NCBI GenBank assembly: GCA_005473895.2
Contig: SRJI02000011.1
Coordinates: 20,249-84,248, forward strand
Origin: Carideicomes alvinocaridis
GTDB taxonomy: Bacteria; Pseudomonadota; Alphaproteobacteria; Rhodobacterales; Rhodobacteraceae
Length of the DNA: 64,000 nt
Direction of reading: 5' to 3'
Numbering within the stretch: the stretch's first letter is position 1; every line of letters starts with the position of its first letter. The notes beneath the pieces were generated by a model. It was not told where the DNA came from and did not search any database. It was given only the letters and a program-made list of their open reading frames with translations. Both the position numbers and the translations under genes were made by a program. Positions 45,434-53,118 of the stretch are shown here, one piece after another.

Positions 45434-46141
45434 ATGAGCGACCAAGACCCCTACCGCCTGCATTACGCGCCCGATAACGCCTCACTGGTGATCCGGCTCG
45501 CGCTGGAGGAGTTGGGCGTGCCCTATCGCACCGTTCTGGTGGATCGTGCAGCCGCCGCCCAGAAGTCGCCGGATTACCTGCGCCTGAACCCGGCCGGGCG
45601 CATCCCGACACTGGAGACCCCGGACGGGCCGATTTCCGAGACGGCGGCCATCCTGCTCTGGCTGGGCGAGAGGCATGGGGCGCTGATGCCGGGCGCCGGA
45701 GAGACCGGCCGCGCGGCATTCCTCAACTGGCTGCTGTTCGCGGCCAACACGCTGCATCCCGAGCTGGTGCAGCTCTTCTACATCCACCGCTACGGCGCGG
45801 AAGAGGGACGCGCGGCCCAGCGCACGGCGCTCCGGCACCGAATCGCGGGCCACCTGGCGACGCTTGAGGCGCTGGCGGCGCGGCTCGAGGCGCCGTGGTT
45901 CTGCGGCGCCGAGCCGTCGGCTCTGGACCTCTACCTTGCGCCGATGCTTCGCTGGGCCCAGATCTATCCACGCGACCAGGAGGGATGGCTGTCGCTGGCC
46001 CCCTACCCGGTCTTGCGCGACATGGCCCTCCGGCTGGAGGCGCGGCCCTCCATCGCCGCCGCCATCCGCGCCGAGGGGCTGGGCGCGCGGCCATTCACCG
46101 ACCCCCGGCCACCCGAGCCGCCCGAAGGGAGCGCAACCTGA
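45434..46141 (+). CDS. Glutathione S-transferase family protein
   Basis: A 235-residue GST. The thioredoxin-like N-terminal domain ends in PAGRIPTLETPDGPISETAAILLWL, with the cis-Pro and the SETAAI glutathione-binding residues. The C-terminal helical domain follows (FLNWLLFAANTLHPELVQLFY, and WFCGAEPSALDLYLAPMLRW with the capping-box-like SALD). The ATG is preceded by TATACC six bases upstream and by no ribosome binding site, which suggests a leaderless mRNA. A 21-residue upstream extension in frame is not supported. The next gene overlaps by one base. Substrate unknown. Confidence 0.9.
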   Translation: MSDQDPYRLHYAPDNASLVIRLALEELGVPYRTVLVDRAAAAQKSPDYLRLNPAGRIPTLETPDGPISETAAILLWLGERHGALMPGAGETGRAAFLNWLLFAANTLHPELVQLFYIHRYGAEEGRAAQRTALRHRIAGHLATLEALAARLEAPWFCGAEPSALDLYLAPMLRWAQIYPRDQEGWLSLAPYPVLRDMALRLEARPSIAAAIRAEGLGARPFTDPRPPEPPEGSAT

Positions 46142-47514
46142 TGTTTCTGTCGGTCTTCGAGATGTTCAAGGTGGGAATCGGCCCCTCGTCCTCCCACACC
46201 ATGGGCCCCATGGTGGCCGCCGCGCGGTTCCTCGACCGGCTGCGCGCCGCGCCGTTCGAGGTCGCGGGGCTCAAGGGCTCGCTGCACGGCTCGCTGGCCT
46301 TTACCGGGGTGGGCCACGCCACCGACCGCGCCACGATCCTCGGCCTCGCGGGCTTCACGCCCGAGGATTACGACGCGGAAAAGGCCGAGGCGGCGCTCGC
46401 CCGGGTCGAGGCCGAGGGCACGGTGACGCCCGAGGGCCTCGGCACGCTGACCTTCCGGCCGAAGGAGGACCTGCGCTTCGACTATGACCGCGCGCTGCCG
46501 GGCCATGCCAACGGGATGATCCTGATGGCCACCGACGGCCAGGGCGACGTGATCCTGCAGGAGACCTATTATTCCGTCGGCGGCGGCTTTGTCCTGACCG
46601 AGGAGGAACTGGCGGCGGGCAAGGACACCGACAATGGCCCGCCCGTCCCCTACCCCTTCAAGACCGCTGCCGAGATGCTGGAGATGGCCGAGAACTCGGG
46701 CCGCAGCATCGCCGCGATGAAGAAGGCCAACGAGGACAGCCGCGGCGGGCCCGACCGGCTGGACCGCGGGCTGCGGCGCATCTGGCAGGTGATGAACGAT
46801 TGCATCGACCGGGGGCTGGCCAACGACGGCATCCTGCCCGGCGGCCTGAACGTGAAGCGCCGGGCCAAGGGCATCCACGACGCGCTGCAGGCCGAGCGCG
46901 GCATGAACCTCGCCCCGCCGCACACGATCAACGACTGGATGAGCGTCTACGCCATGGCGGTGAACGAGGAGAACGCCGCCGGCGGCCAGGTCGTCACCGC
47001 GCCGACCAACGGGGCCGCGGGGGTGGTGCCGGCGGTGATCCGCTACTGGCTGGACCACGTGCCCGGCGCCAGCACGAAGCGGGTCGACGAGTTCCTGCTG
47101 ACCGCCGCGGCGATCGGCGGGCTGGTGAAGTATAACGCCTCCATCTCCGGCGCCGAGGCCGGCTGCCAGGCGGAGGTGGGCAGCGCCTCGGCCATGGCGG
47201 CGGCGGGGCTCTGCGCCGTGATGGGCGGCACCCCCGCGCAGGTGGAGAACGCGGCCGAGATCGCGCTGGAGCATCACCTCGGCATGACCTGCGACCCGGT
47301 GAAGGGGCTGGTGCAGGTCCCCTGTATCGAGCGCAACGGGCTCGGCGCGATCAAGGCGGTTTCCGCCGCGTCCCTGTCGCTGCGCGGGGACGGCACGCAT
47401 CTCGTGCCGCTCGACGCTGCCATCGAGACCATGCGCCAGACCGGCGCCGACATGAGCGAAAAGTACAAGGAAACCTCGCTGGGCGGCCTCGCGGTGAACG
47501 TGCCGAACTGCTGA
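46141..47514 (+). CDS. sdaA: L-serine ammonia-lyase (serine dehydratase), Fe-S type
   Basis: A 457-residue [4Fe-4S] serine dehydratase that turns L-serine into pyruvate and ammonia. The fused beta and alpha parts are present in one chain. Start [23 protein letters not shown] is the family signature. The three cluster cysteines are Cys342 (AGCQAE), Cys384 (MTCDPV) and Cys395 (VPCIER), each one residue below the E. coli numbers. The start overlaps the GST stop (TGATG), so they are coupled. About 200 bases after its stop show no gene and no clear terminator on this strand. Confidence 0.97.
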   Translation: MFLSVFEMFKVGIGPSSSHTMGPMVAAARFLDRLRAAPFEVAGLKGSLHGSLAFTGVGHATDRATILGLAGFTPEDYDAEKAEAALARVEAEGTVTPEGLGTLTFRPKEDLRFDYDRALPGHANGMILMATDGQGDVILQETYYSVGGGFVLTEEELAAGKDTDNGPPVPYPFKTAAEMLEMAENSGRSIAAMKKANEDSRGGPDRLDRGLRRIWQVMNDCIDRGLANDGILPGGLNVKRRAKGIHDALQAERGMNLAPPHTINDWMSVYAMAVNEENAAGGQVVTAPTNGAAGVVPAVIRYWLDHVPGASTKRVDEFLLTAAAIGGLVKYNASISGAEAGCQAEVGSASAMAAAGLCAVMGGTPAQVENAAEIALEHHLGMTCDPVKGLVQVPCIERNGLGAIKAVSAASLSLRGDGTHLVPLDAAIETMRQTGADMSEKYKETSLGGLAVNVPNC

Positions 47515-47710
47515 GCTTCGACCCGCGAGGCTGTTTCCGGCACGCAGGGGATTGGAAACGCGCCCCCTCGCCTCCGCTGCTGGCGCCTATCCCCCGTCCC
47601 GGGCGGCCGGAGATCGTTGGATCAGACGGCAACGCTGACGGCAGCCGGACAGGTTCCGCGTCCCTGCAGACCGGCGCGCCCTGCCCCGGACTCCGCGCCG
47701 GATGCCCGCC

Positions 47711-47752
47711 AAAGAAAAAGGCCGGCCGCCCCGGGGAGGAGCGACCGGCCGG
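47711..47752 (-). terminator. Intrinsic terminator of the DUF1127 gene
   Basis: On the minus strand a 10-bp stem with one mismatch, GGCCGGTCGC (47750-47741) with GCGGCCGGCC (47729-47720), is followed by TTTTTCTTT. It lies 24 bases beyond the DUF1127 stop codon, good geometry for a Rho-independent terminator. Confidence 0.75.
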
Positions 47753-47775
47753 ACCCGCCAGGGAGTGTCAGTCAA

Positions 47776-47967
47776 TCAGGCGGGAGTCCTTGCGAAGAGC
47801 GCCGTGGCCACCACCCCGAGCAGGCCGGGATGGGAATCGGCCCGGCTGTTGCCGTCGGTCCGGGCCTCGTGTCCGATCCGCTCCGCATCGGCGCGGGTCA
47901 GCCCGACATCCCGCAGAAGGCGGTCGTCCGGCCGCGCCAGCAACCACTTGAGACTGTTCCGTTCCAT
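47776..47967 (-). CDS. DUF1127 small protein
   Basis: A 63-residue protein containing the arginine-rich DUF1127 motif, LARPDDRLLRDVGLTRADAERIG, near its N-terminus. I start at MERNSLKWLLARP, which follows AAAGGATAAGG; a 24-residue longer frame is less likely. In other alphaproteobacteria DUF1127 proteins bind RNA or affect RNA turnover and phosphate or stress responses; nothing here shows which. It is divergent from a LysR regulator (128-base gap) and ends at a clear terminator, so it is a single-gene transcript likely under LysR control. Confidence 0.8.
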   Translation of the reverse strand: MERNSLKWLLARPDDRLLRDVGLTRADAERIGHEARTDGNSRADSHPGLLGVVATALFARTPA

Positions 47968-48095
47968 CCGCCTTATCCTTTCCAGCGAAGAAGGCCCCTC
48001 GGCCTTCGGACCCTCCTGATATCGTCCGTCTCTTGCCATATGACCAACGAATAGCGACTATGGGTGGCATCAAAGCGACTGATGGGAAAATCGGC

Positions 48096-48971
48096 ATGGC
48101 CCTGCCGCTCGACAGCGACCTCCTGCGCGCCTTCCTCGCGGTTTCCGACACCGGCTCCGTCACTGCCGGCGCGCGGCGGATCGGGCGGACGCAATCGGCG
48201 CTCTCGATGCAGATTCGCAGGCTCGAGGACGTGGTAGGCCACCCGCTCTTCGACCGTCTGCCGCGGGGGGTGGAGCTGACCGAGCGGGGCAAGCAGCTGC
48301 TGCCCTATGCTCGCCGCGTGTCGCGCCTGCTGGAAGAGGCGGGCATCGCCCTGCGCGAGAAGCCGCTGGTCGGGCCCCTGCGCATCGGCATACCCGAGGA
48401 ATACGGCGAGCGCATCCTGCCCCGCGTCCTGTCGGATTTCGCCGAGCGTCACCCGGAGGTGGAGGTGACGGTGATCTGCGACTACTCCTCCCACCAGCTC
48501 GCCGCGCTCGACGCGGATGCCATCGACCTCGCGGTGATCTTCGAGCAGGCGGAGGGGACGACCGGCGAGGTGCTCTGCATCGATCCGACGGTCTGGGTGA
48601 CTTCGGAGACCCACAACCTGCACATGCGGCGACCGCTGCCCATCGCCAGCTACTTCCGCTCCGCCTGGTGCCAGGATTACGCCGTCCGCTCGCTGGAACA
48701 CAGCGGCATCGCCTACCGCGTGGCCTACCAGGCCGACACCTCCGGCTCCCTGCGGGCCGCGATGCGCGGCGGGCTGGCCGTGGCGGCGCTCTCGCGCTCC
48801 ACCATCCCGGAGGGCTGCCGGGAACTGACGGCTGCGGACGGCTTCCCGCTGGTCGACGCCTCGCGCGTGGTGCTGAAGCGCAACCCGCAGGGGTCGAACC
48901 CCGCCGCCGACGCGCTGGTGCAGATGCTGCGCGACGCCTTCCGGCCGATCGGTCCCGCGCTGGTGACATGA
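48096..48971 (+). CDS. LysR family transcriptional regulator
   Basis: A 291-residue LysR-type regulator. The N-terminal winged helix-turn-helix is LLRAFLAVSDTGSVTAGARR with IGRTQSALSMQIRRLED and LFDRLPRGVELTERGKQLL. The effector domain follows (GPLRIGIPEEYGERILPRVLSDF). ATGs at 48033 and 48060 are also in frame; I take the third because it gives the usual distance to the helix-turn-helix, although its ribosome binding site is weak. Its target is probably the divergent DUF1127 gene. Ligand unknown. Confidence 0.9.
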   Translation: MALPLDSDLLRAFLAVSDTGSVTAGARRIGRTQSALSMQIRRLEDVVGHPLFDRLPRGVELTERGKQLLPYARRVSRLLEEAGIALREKPLVGPLRIGIPEEYGERILPRVLSDFAERHPEVEVTVICDYSSHQLAALDADAIDLAVIFEQAEGTTGEVLCIDPTVWVTSETHNLHMRRPLPIASYFRSAWCQDYAVRSLEHSGIAYRVAYQADTSGSLRAAMRGGLAVAALSRSTIPEGCRELTAADGFPLVDASRVVLKRNPQGSNPAADALVQMLRDAFRPIGPALVT

Positions 48972-49000
48972 CGGCGCTGCTGTCCCGGCGGCGCGAGGAT

Positions 49001-49054
49001 GGAGATTGCGGGAGCCTCCGGCGGGAGTTTTTCGGGCAAGATGAAGGGGGAGCC
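49001..49054 (+). repeat. Dispersed GCAAGATGAAG-type element (copy 3)
   Basis: GGAGATTGCGGGAGCC, the mini-hairpin CTCC-ggcg-GGAG, TTTTT, CGGGCAAGATGAAG, then GGGGGAGCC. It starts 30 bases after the LysR stop and is repeated 127 bases on. The core from 49010 is almost identical to copy 1. Confidence 0.75.
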
Positions 49055-49127
49055 GGAGGCGCGGTTGCCGCAGGGAGGCGAGAGGTTCGGCGCAAGGGCG
49101 GTGCTGCTGCGCCCGCGGTGCACAGGT

Positions 49128-49181
49128 GGAGAATGCGGGAGCCTTCGGCGGAAGCTTTTTCGGGCAAGATGAAGGGGAGCC
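49128..49181 (+). repeat. Dispersed GCAAGATGAAG-type element (copy 4)
   Basis: Same layout as copy 3: GGAGAATGCGGGAGCC, mini-hairpin CTTC-ggcg-GAAG, CTTTTT, CGGGCAAGATGAAG, GGGAGCC. Compared with copy 3 the hairpin arms changed from CTCC/GGAG to CTTC/GAAG, a compensatory pair that supports a real RNA or DNA stem. Confidence 0.75.
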
Positions 49182-49204
49182 GTCGTGGTGGGGGAGAGGA
49201 TGAG

Positions 49205-49660
49205 GTGTTGGAGGAGCTGAGTTTCGACACGCCAGCGGGGCGGCTGACGGTGGCGGCGCGGGAGGGCGCCATCGTGCGGCTGCGTTGGGGCGGAGAGGGT
49301 TCGGCGCGGGCAGAGTTGCTGGAGCGTGCGGCGGCGCAGCTACGCGAATATTTCTCCGGCGCGCGGCGGGAGTTCGACCTGCCTATGCGGGTCGAGGCGG
49401 GAGCGTTCCAGCGGGCGGTCTGCGCGCGGATGGCGGCAATTCCCTTCGGCGAGACGGTGACCTACGGCGAGATCGCGCGCGAGCTGGGCGCGCCGGCGCA
49501 GGCGGTGGGGCAGGCCTGTGGCGGCAACCCCCTGCCCGTTCTCATCCCCTGCCACCGTGTGCTGGGCGCCAGCGGCCTGGGCGGCTATTCCGGCGGTGGC
49601 GGGATCGAGACCAAGGTCTGGCTGCTGCGCCACGAGGGCGCGGGCGGATTGCTGATCTGA
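49205..49660 (+). CDS. ogt: Methylated-DNA--protein-cysteine methyltransferase
   Basis: A 151-residue O6-alkylguanine alkyltransferase, which takes methyl groups from O6-methylguanine and is used once. The acceptor is Cys116 in LIPCHRVLG. The helix-turn-helix part is IPFGETVTYGEIARELGAPAQAVGQA, and the C-terminus GGYSGGGGIETKVWLLRHEG is typical. I choose a GTG start after GGGGGAGAGGA. Upstream ATGs in the same frame lie within the repeat element and are not credible starts. There is no Ada-type regulatory domain. Confidence 0.92.
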   Translation: MLEELSFDTPAGRLTVAAREGAIVRLRWGGEGSARAELLERAAAQLREYFSGARREFDLPMRVEAGAFQRAVCARMAAIPFGETVTYGEIARELGAPAQAVGQACGGNPLPVLIPCHRVLGASGLGGYSGGGGIETKVWLLRHEGAGGLLI

Positions 49661-49748
49661 GACCGCGCCCGAGGGGCCGGGGACAGCTGCGAGGAAGACG
49701 GAGCTGGTCGCACTGGTCGGAAAGCCTCATCCTGAGCGCGGCACAGGT

Positions 49749-50195
49749 TCAGCGGCGGGCGGCGAAGAAGTCGCGCAGGAGGCTGGCCGCCGCGCCCTCG
49801 CCAATGCCGTCGAAGACCTCGGGGGTGTGGTGCGCCTGGGGATGCGAGAAGACCCGCGCGCCATGGGCCACACCGCCGGATTTGGGATCCGCCGCGCCGT
49901 AATACAGCCGGTCGATCCGCGTGGCGGCGATCATCGCGGCGCACATGGCGCAGGGCTCCAGCGTGACATAGAGGTCGTGGCCGCCCAGGCGCTCCGACCC
50001 GGCGGCGGTGCAGGCCGCACGCAGGGCCAGCATCTCGGCATGGGCCGAGGGATCCGCCAGTTCGCGCGTGCGGTTGCCGGCGCGGGCGACGATCCGGCCG
50101 TCCCGGACCACCACCGCGCCCACGGGCACCTCGCCGCGGTCGCCGGCGGCGCGGGCCTCGGCCAGCGCCTCTGCCATGAAGCTGGTGAATGTCAT
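49749..50195 (-). CDS. tadA: tRNA-specific adenosine deaminase
   Basis: A 148-residue zinc deaminase that changes A34 to inosine in tRNA-Arg(ACG). The zinc-binding and catalytic motifs are intact: HAE with His52 and Glu54, and PCAMC with Cys82 and Cys85. The C-terminal FSHPQAHHTPEVFDGIGE agrees with TadA. The chosen ATG has GAGGGG upstream. It is divergent from rluB, with 60 bases between, so both promoters share that gap. Confidence 0.96.
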   Translation of the reverse strand: MTFTSFMAEALAEARAAGDRGEVPVGAVVVRDGRIVARAGNRTRELADPSAHAEMLALRAACTAAGSERLGGHDLYVTLEPCAMCAAMIAATRIDRLYYGAADPKSGGVAHGARVFSHPQAHHTPEVFDGIGEGAAASLLRDFFAARR

Positions 50196-50255
50196 GGCCC
50201 CTCGCGCCCCTTCTTCGCCCTTCCGCCGGGCCGCAATTTGCCCTATCTGCGGCGC

Positions 50256-51047
50256 ATGAGCCAGTCCACCCCCTCCACCCCGCCCGGCGAGCGCATCGCC
50301 AAGGTCATCGCCCGCGCCGGGATCGCCTCGCGCCGGGAGGCCGAGAAGCTGATCGAGGCGGGGCGCGTCACCGTCAACGGCCAGGTCATCACCCGCGCCG
50401 CGCTGAACGTGACGCCCAAGGACAAGGTGGTGGTCGACGGCCGCATGCTGGGCGAGCCCGAGCCGCCGCGGCTCTGGCTCTATCACAAGACCACCGGCCT
50501 CGTGACCACGGCGAAGGACGAACAGGGGCGGCCGACGATCTACGACGAGCTGCCCGAGGATCTGCCGCGGGTGATGCCGGTTGGGCGGCTCGACCTGAAC
50601 TCCGAGGGGCTCTTGCTGCTGACCAATGACGGCGCGCTGAAGCGCAAGCTGGAGCTGCCGGCGACCGGCTGGCTCCGGCGCTACAGGGTGCGGGTCAACG
50701 GCCGGCCCTCGGACGACACGTTCGAGCCACTGCGCCGGGGGCTGGTGATCGACGGCGAGCGGTTCCAGCCGATGCAGGTGACGCTGGACCGCCAGCAGGG
50801 CGCGAATGCCTGGATCACCGTGGCGATCCGCGAGGGGCGCAACCGCGAGGTGCGGCGCGCCATGGCGGATGTGGGCCTGACCGTGAACCGGCTGATCCGC
50901 ACGTCCTACGGTCCCTTCCAGCTGGGCAACCTCAAGGCCGGCGCCGTGGAGGAGGTGCGCCGCCGGGTGCTGCGCGACCAGCTGGGCCTCGGCCCGGACG
51001 AGCCGAAAAAGGAGCGGCCGCAGCCGCAACGACGCCGCAAGCGGTGA
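50256..51047 (+). CDS. rluB: rRNA pseudouridine synthase RluB-like
   Basis: A 263-residue pseudouridine synthase. An S4 RNA-binding domain (RIAKVIARAGIASRREAEKLIEAGRV) is followed by an RsuA-type catalytic domain with Asp113 in VGRLDLNSEGLLLL and the motif EGRNREVRRAM. The C-terminal tail is basic (KKERPQPQRRRKR). RluB modifies U2605 of 23S rRNA; RsuA or RluE-type specificity cannot be fully excluded. No Shine-Dalgarno is seen, and TATCTG ends six bases before the ATG, another candidate leaderless start. Confidence 0.92.
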   Translation: MSQSTPSTPPGERIAKVIARAGIASRREAEKLIEAGRVTVNGQVITRAALNVTPKDKVVVDGRMLGEPEPPRLWLYHKTTGLVTTAKDEQGRPTIYDELPEDLPRVMPVGRLDLNSEGLLLLTNDGALKRKLELPATGWLRRYRVRVNGRPSDDTFEPLRRGLVIDGERFQPMQVTLDRQQGANAWITVAIREGRNREVRRAMADVGLTVNRLIRTSYGPFQLGNLKAGAVEEVRRRVLRDQLGLGPDEPKKERPQPQRRRKR

Positions 51048-51096
51048 TCCCGGCACATAGCGCGCCATGCGCGTTGCATAATCGGCCCCCTGCGCT

Positions 51097-51118
51097 ATGC
51101 CTTTGCCAAAGGCATTTT
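51097..51118 (+). other. Hairpin with T tract between rluB and terC
   Basis: ATGCCTTT (51097-51104) pairs perfectly with AAAGGCAT (51108-51115), loop GCC, followed by TTT. It could end rluB transcription or act as an attenuator of terC. The overlapping pair CATAGCGC/GCGCTATG (51056-51063, 51092-51099) would compete with it. A TTGCAT-N16-TATGCC promoter reading (51074-51101) is also possible. Confidence 0.5.
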
Positions 51119-51135
51119 CATCAAGGGGCGCATTC

Positions 51136-51954
51136 ATGGCCGATCTTCTGACCCTCGAAAACCTGGGCAACCTGCTGATGCTCTGCTTCCTGCAGGCGGT
51201 TCTGGGCTTCGACAACCTGCTCTACATCTCGATCGAGAGCCAGCGCGCCCCGGTGGCCCACCAGAAGGCGGTGCGCTTCTGGGGAATCATCATCGCGGTG
51301 ATCCTGCGGGTGGTCCTGCTTTTCGCCATGCTGCACCTGATCGAGCTTCTGTCCGACCCCTTCCTCGTGCTGGGCTGGGAGGGCGTGCTGACCGGCGGCA
51401 TCAACTTCGCCACGCTGGTCTACGTCGTGGGCGGCATCTTCATCATCTACACGGCGGTGAAGGAGATCGGGCACATGCTGTCGATCGAGGAACTCAGCAC
51501 GGATGTGGAGGCGCGTTCCGGCAAGACGGCGACGCAGGTGGTGATGCTGATCGTCACCATGAACCTGATCTTCTCCTTCGACTCGGTGCTCTCGGCCATC
51601 GCCATCACCGACGTTTTCGCGATCCTCGCCACCGCCATCATCTTGTCGGGGCTGGCAATGCTGCTTCTGGCGGACACGGTGACGGAATTCCTCAAGAAGA
51701 ACCGCATGTACGAGGTGCTGGGCCTCTTCATCCTGCTGATCGTGGGGGTGGTGCTGCTGGGCGAATCCGGCCAGGCCGCGGCGCATGCGATGCATGACGA
51801 GGCGCTGGCGCTGCAAGTCTTCGGCTACGAAATCGTGCCGATGTCCAAGACCACCTTCTATTTCAGCGTCATCGTGCTGGTGGCGGTCGAGATCATCCAG
51901 TCCGGCTATACCCGCAAGCTGAACGCGGAACGGCGAACCGCCTCGCGGCACTAG
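51136..51954 (+). CDS. terC: TerC family integral membrane protein
   Basis: A 272-residue membrane protein with about seven helices. The TerC pattern of acidic residues in helices is visible: FLQAVLGFDNLLYISI and MNLIFSFDSVLSAIAITD, each with FD(N/S) motifs thought to bind metal. TerC proteins are linked to tellurite resistance, manganese homeostasis and membrane-protein metalation. The ATG follows AAGGGG. Here it precedes xpaC and telA homologues, both also named for tellurite or toxic-anion phenotypes, suggesting joint work at the membrane. A hairpin lies in its leader. Confidence 0.93.
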   Translation: MADLLTLENLGNLLMLCFLQAVLGFDNLLYISIESQRAPVAHQKAVRFWGIIIAVILRVVLLFAMLHLIELLSDPFLVLGWEGVLTGGINFATLVYVVGGIFIIYTAVKEIGHMLSIEELSTDVEARSGKTATQVVMLIVTMNLIFSFDSVLSAIAITDVFAILATAIILSGLAMLLLADTVTEFLKKNRMYEVLGLFILLIVGVVLLGESGQAAAHAMHDEALALQVFGYEIVPMSKTTFYFSVIVLVAVEIIQSGYTRKLNAERRTASRH

Positions 51955-52003
51955 TGAACCGACGGGCCATTCCCTATGTTAGGCTGAGGAAAGGAATGAT
52001 GGC

Positions 52004-52210
52004 ATGGCGCGGCTGATCCTGGTGCTTGCCGTGGCCGCGCTGGCAGCGGCGGCGGTGATGGGCGCACTTTCCATGCTGGCGACGGCCTGGCGCGACCTGG
52101 ACCGGGCCGGCGGGGGCTTTGCGGGGAAGGATGGAATGCGGAACGTGATCTATGTGGCGCTGTTCGTGCTGCTGCTCGGCGTGACCTCGGGCCTGCTCGG
52201 GGGGCTCTGA
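52004..52210 (+). CDS. Small two-helix membrane protein upstream of xpaC
   Basis: A 68-residue protein with two hydrophobic helices (LILVLAVAALAAAAVMGALSM and VIYVALFVLLLGVTSGLLGGL) joined by a polar loop (RDLDRAGGGFAGKDG). It starts after GAGGAAAGGA and ends four bases before the xpaC homologue, so the two are almost surely cotranscribed. I recognise no family. The location suggests a membrane partner of the XpaC/TelA pair. Confidence 0.75.
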   Translation: MARLILVLAVAALAAAAVMGALSMLATAWRDLDRAGGGFAGKDGMRNVIYVALFVLLLGVTSGLLGGL

Positions 52211-52214
52211 CGCG

Positions 52215-53093
52215 ATGGCACGCCGATACGGTGCAGAGCATAGCCCGGACGCCCCGGAGATGGCGAAGGGCCGGTATCGCGGCGCCACGGTCGATCCGGC
52301 CGGCGCGCGCACCAACCTGCTGTTCCTGCCCCCCGTCCTGCTGCTGCTCACCTCGATCACCTCGGGGGCGCTCGGCCTTGTGGCGGGGCTGGCCGGGGCC
52401 GGCGCGCTGGCGCTGGCCGCGTGGCTGCTGCGCGAGGGGTTGCGAGCCGAGGCCGCCTATAACGCCCGCCGCATCGCCCGCCGTTCGCTGCTGCCGCGCA
52501 AGATGCTGGCCTCCGTGTTGACGGGGGTGGGCACGGCGCTCGCCGCATGGAAGACCGAGCCGGGGCTGGTGGCGCCGCTTCTCTACGGTGTCGCGGCGGC
52601 CGCGTTGCACGTGGGCGCCTTCGGCATCGACCCGCTGCGCAACAAGGGGGTCTCGGGGGTCGACAGCTTCCAGCAGACCCGCGTGGCCCGGGCGGTGGAA
52701 GAGGCGGAGAAACATCTCGGCGCCATGGCCGAGGCCGCCACCCGGTCGGGCGACCGCGAGGTGGAGGCCCGGGTCGACCGCTTCCGCGCGCGAGTGCGCG
52801 AAATGCTGCGCACGGTGGAGAACGATCCGCGTGACCTGACCGGCGCGCGCAAGTACATGAGCGTCTACCTGCTGGGGGCCCGCGACGCGACGATCAAGTT
52901 CGCCGACCTCTACGCCCATGGCCGGGACGCGGGCGCGCGGCGCGACTACCTGGTGCTGCTCACCGATCTGGAAGAGGAATTCGGCGCCAAGACGGAGCGC
53001 CTTCTGCAAGACGACCGCAGCGATCTCGACGTGGAAATCGAGGTGCTGCGCGACAGGTTGAACCGCGAAGGCGTCCGGGTCGAACAGGGCTGA
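52215..53093 (+). CDS. XpaC-like 5-bromo-4-chloroindolyl phosphate hydrolysis family protein
   Basis: A 292-residue protein with an N-terminal membrane region (residues ~35-85, LLFLPPVLLLLTSITSGALGL and further hydrophobic stretches), and a C-terminal helical domain (FQQTRVARAVEEAEKHLGAMAEAA, and the LLGARDATIKFADLY motif). This is the XpaC family, named for a Bacillus phenotype on X-phosphate, not a proven hydrolase. In Firmicutes xpaC is typically next to a telA homologue, as here (25 bases apart). The predicted role is at the membrane with TelA. Confidence 0.85.
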   Translation: MARRYGAEHSPDAPEMAKGRYRGATVDPAGARTNLLFLPPVLLLLTSITSGALGLVAGLAGAGALALAAWLLREGLRAEAAYNARRIARRSLLPRKMLASVLTGVGTALAAWKTEPGLVAPLLYGVAAAALHVGAFGIDPLRNKGVSGVDSFQQTRVARAVEEAEKHLGAMAEAATRSGDREVEARVDRFRARVREMLRTVENDPRDLTGARKYMSVYLLGARDATIKFADLYAHGRDAGARRDYLVLLTDLEEEFGAKTERLLQDDRSDLDVEIEVLRDRLNREGVRVEQG

Positions 53094-53118
53094 CCGGAGC
53101 GAGACGAGAGGAACGCAC

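Noticed and set aside
47968..48095. A LysR T-N11-A box in the divergent gap
   Set aside because: TTGCCATATGACCAA looked promising, but its halves are not symmetric about a common centre; no convincing site was found.
48968..49204. An N-terminal extension of Ogt through the repeat region
   Set aside because: The in-frame stretch is formed by the dispersed repeats and shows no protein conservation; GTG 49205 has a good ribosome binding site and gives a normal Ogt length.
51048..51135. A yybP-ykoY manganese riboswitch before terC
   Set aside because: The gap is only 88 bases and I cannot find the conserved yybP-ykoY core; only simple stems are visible.
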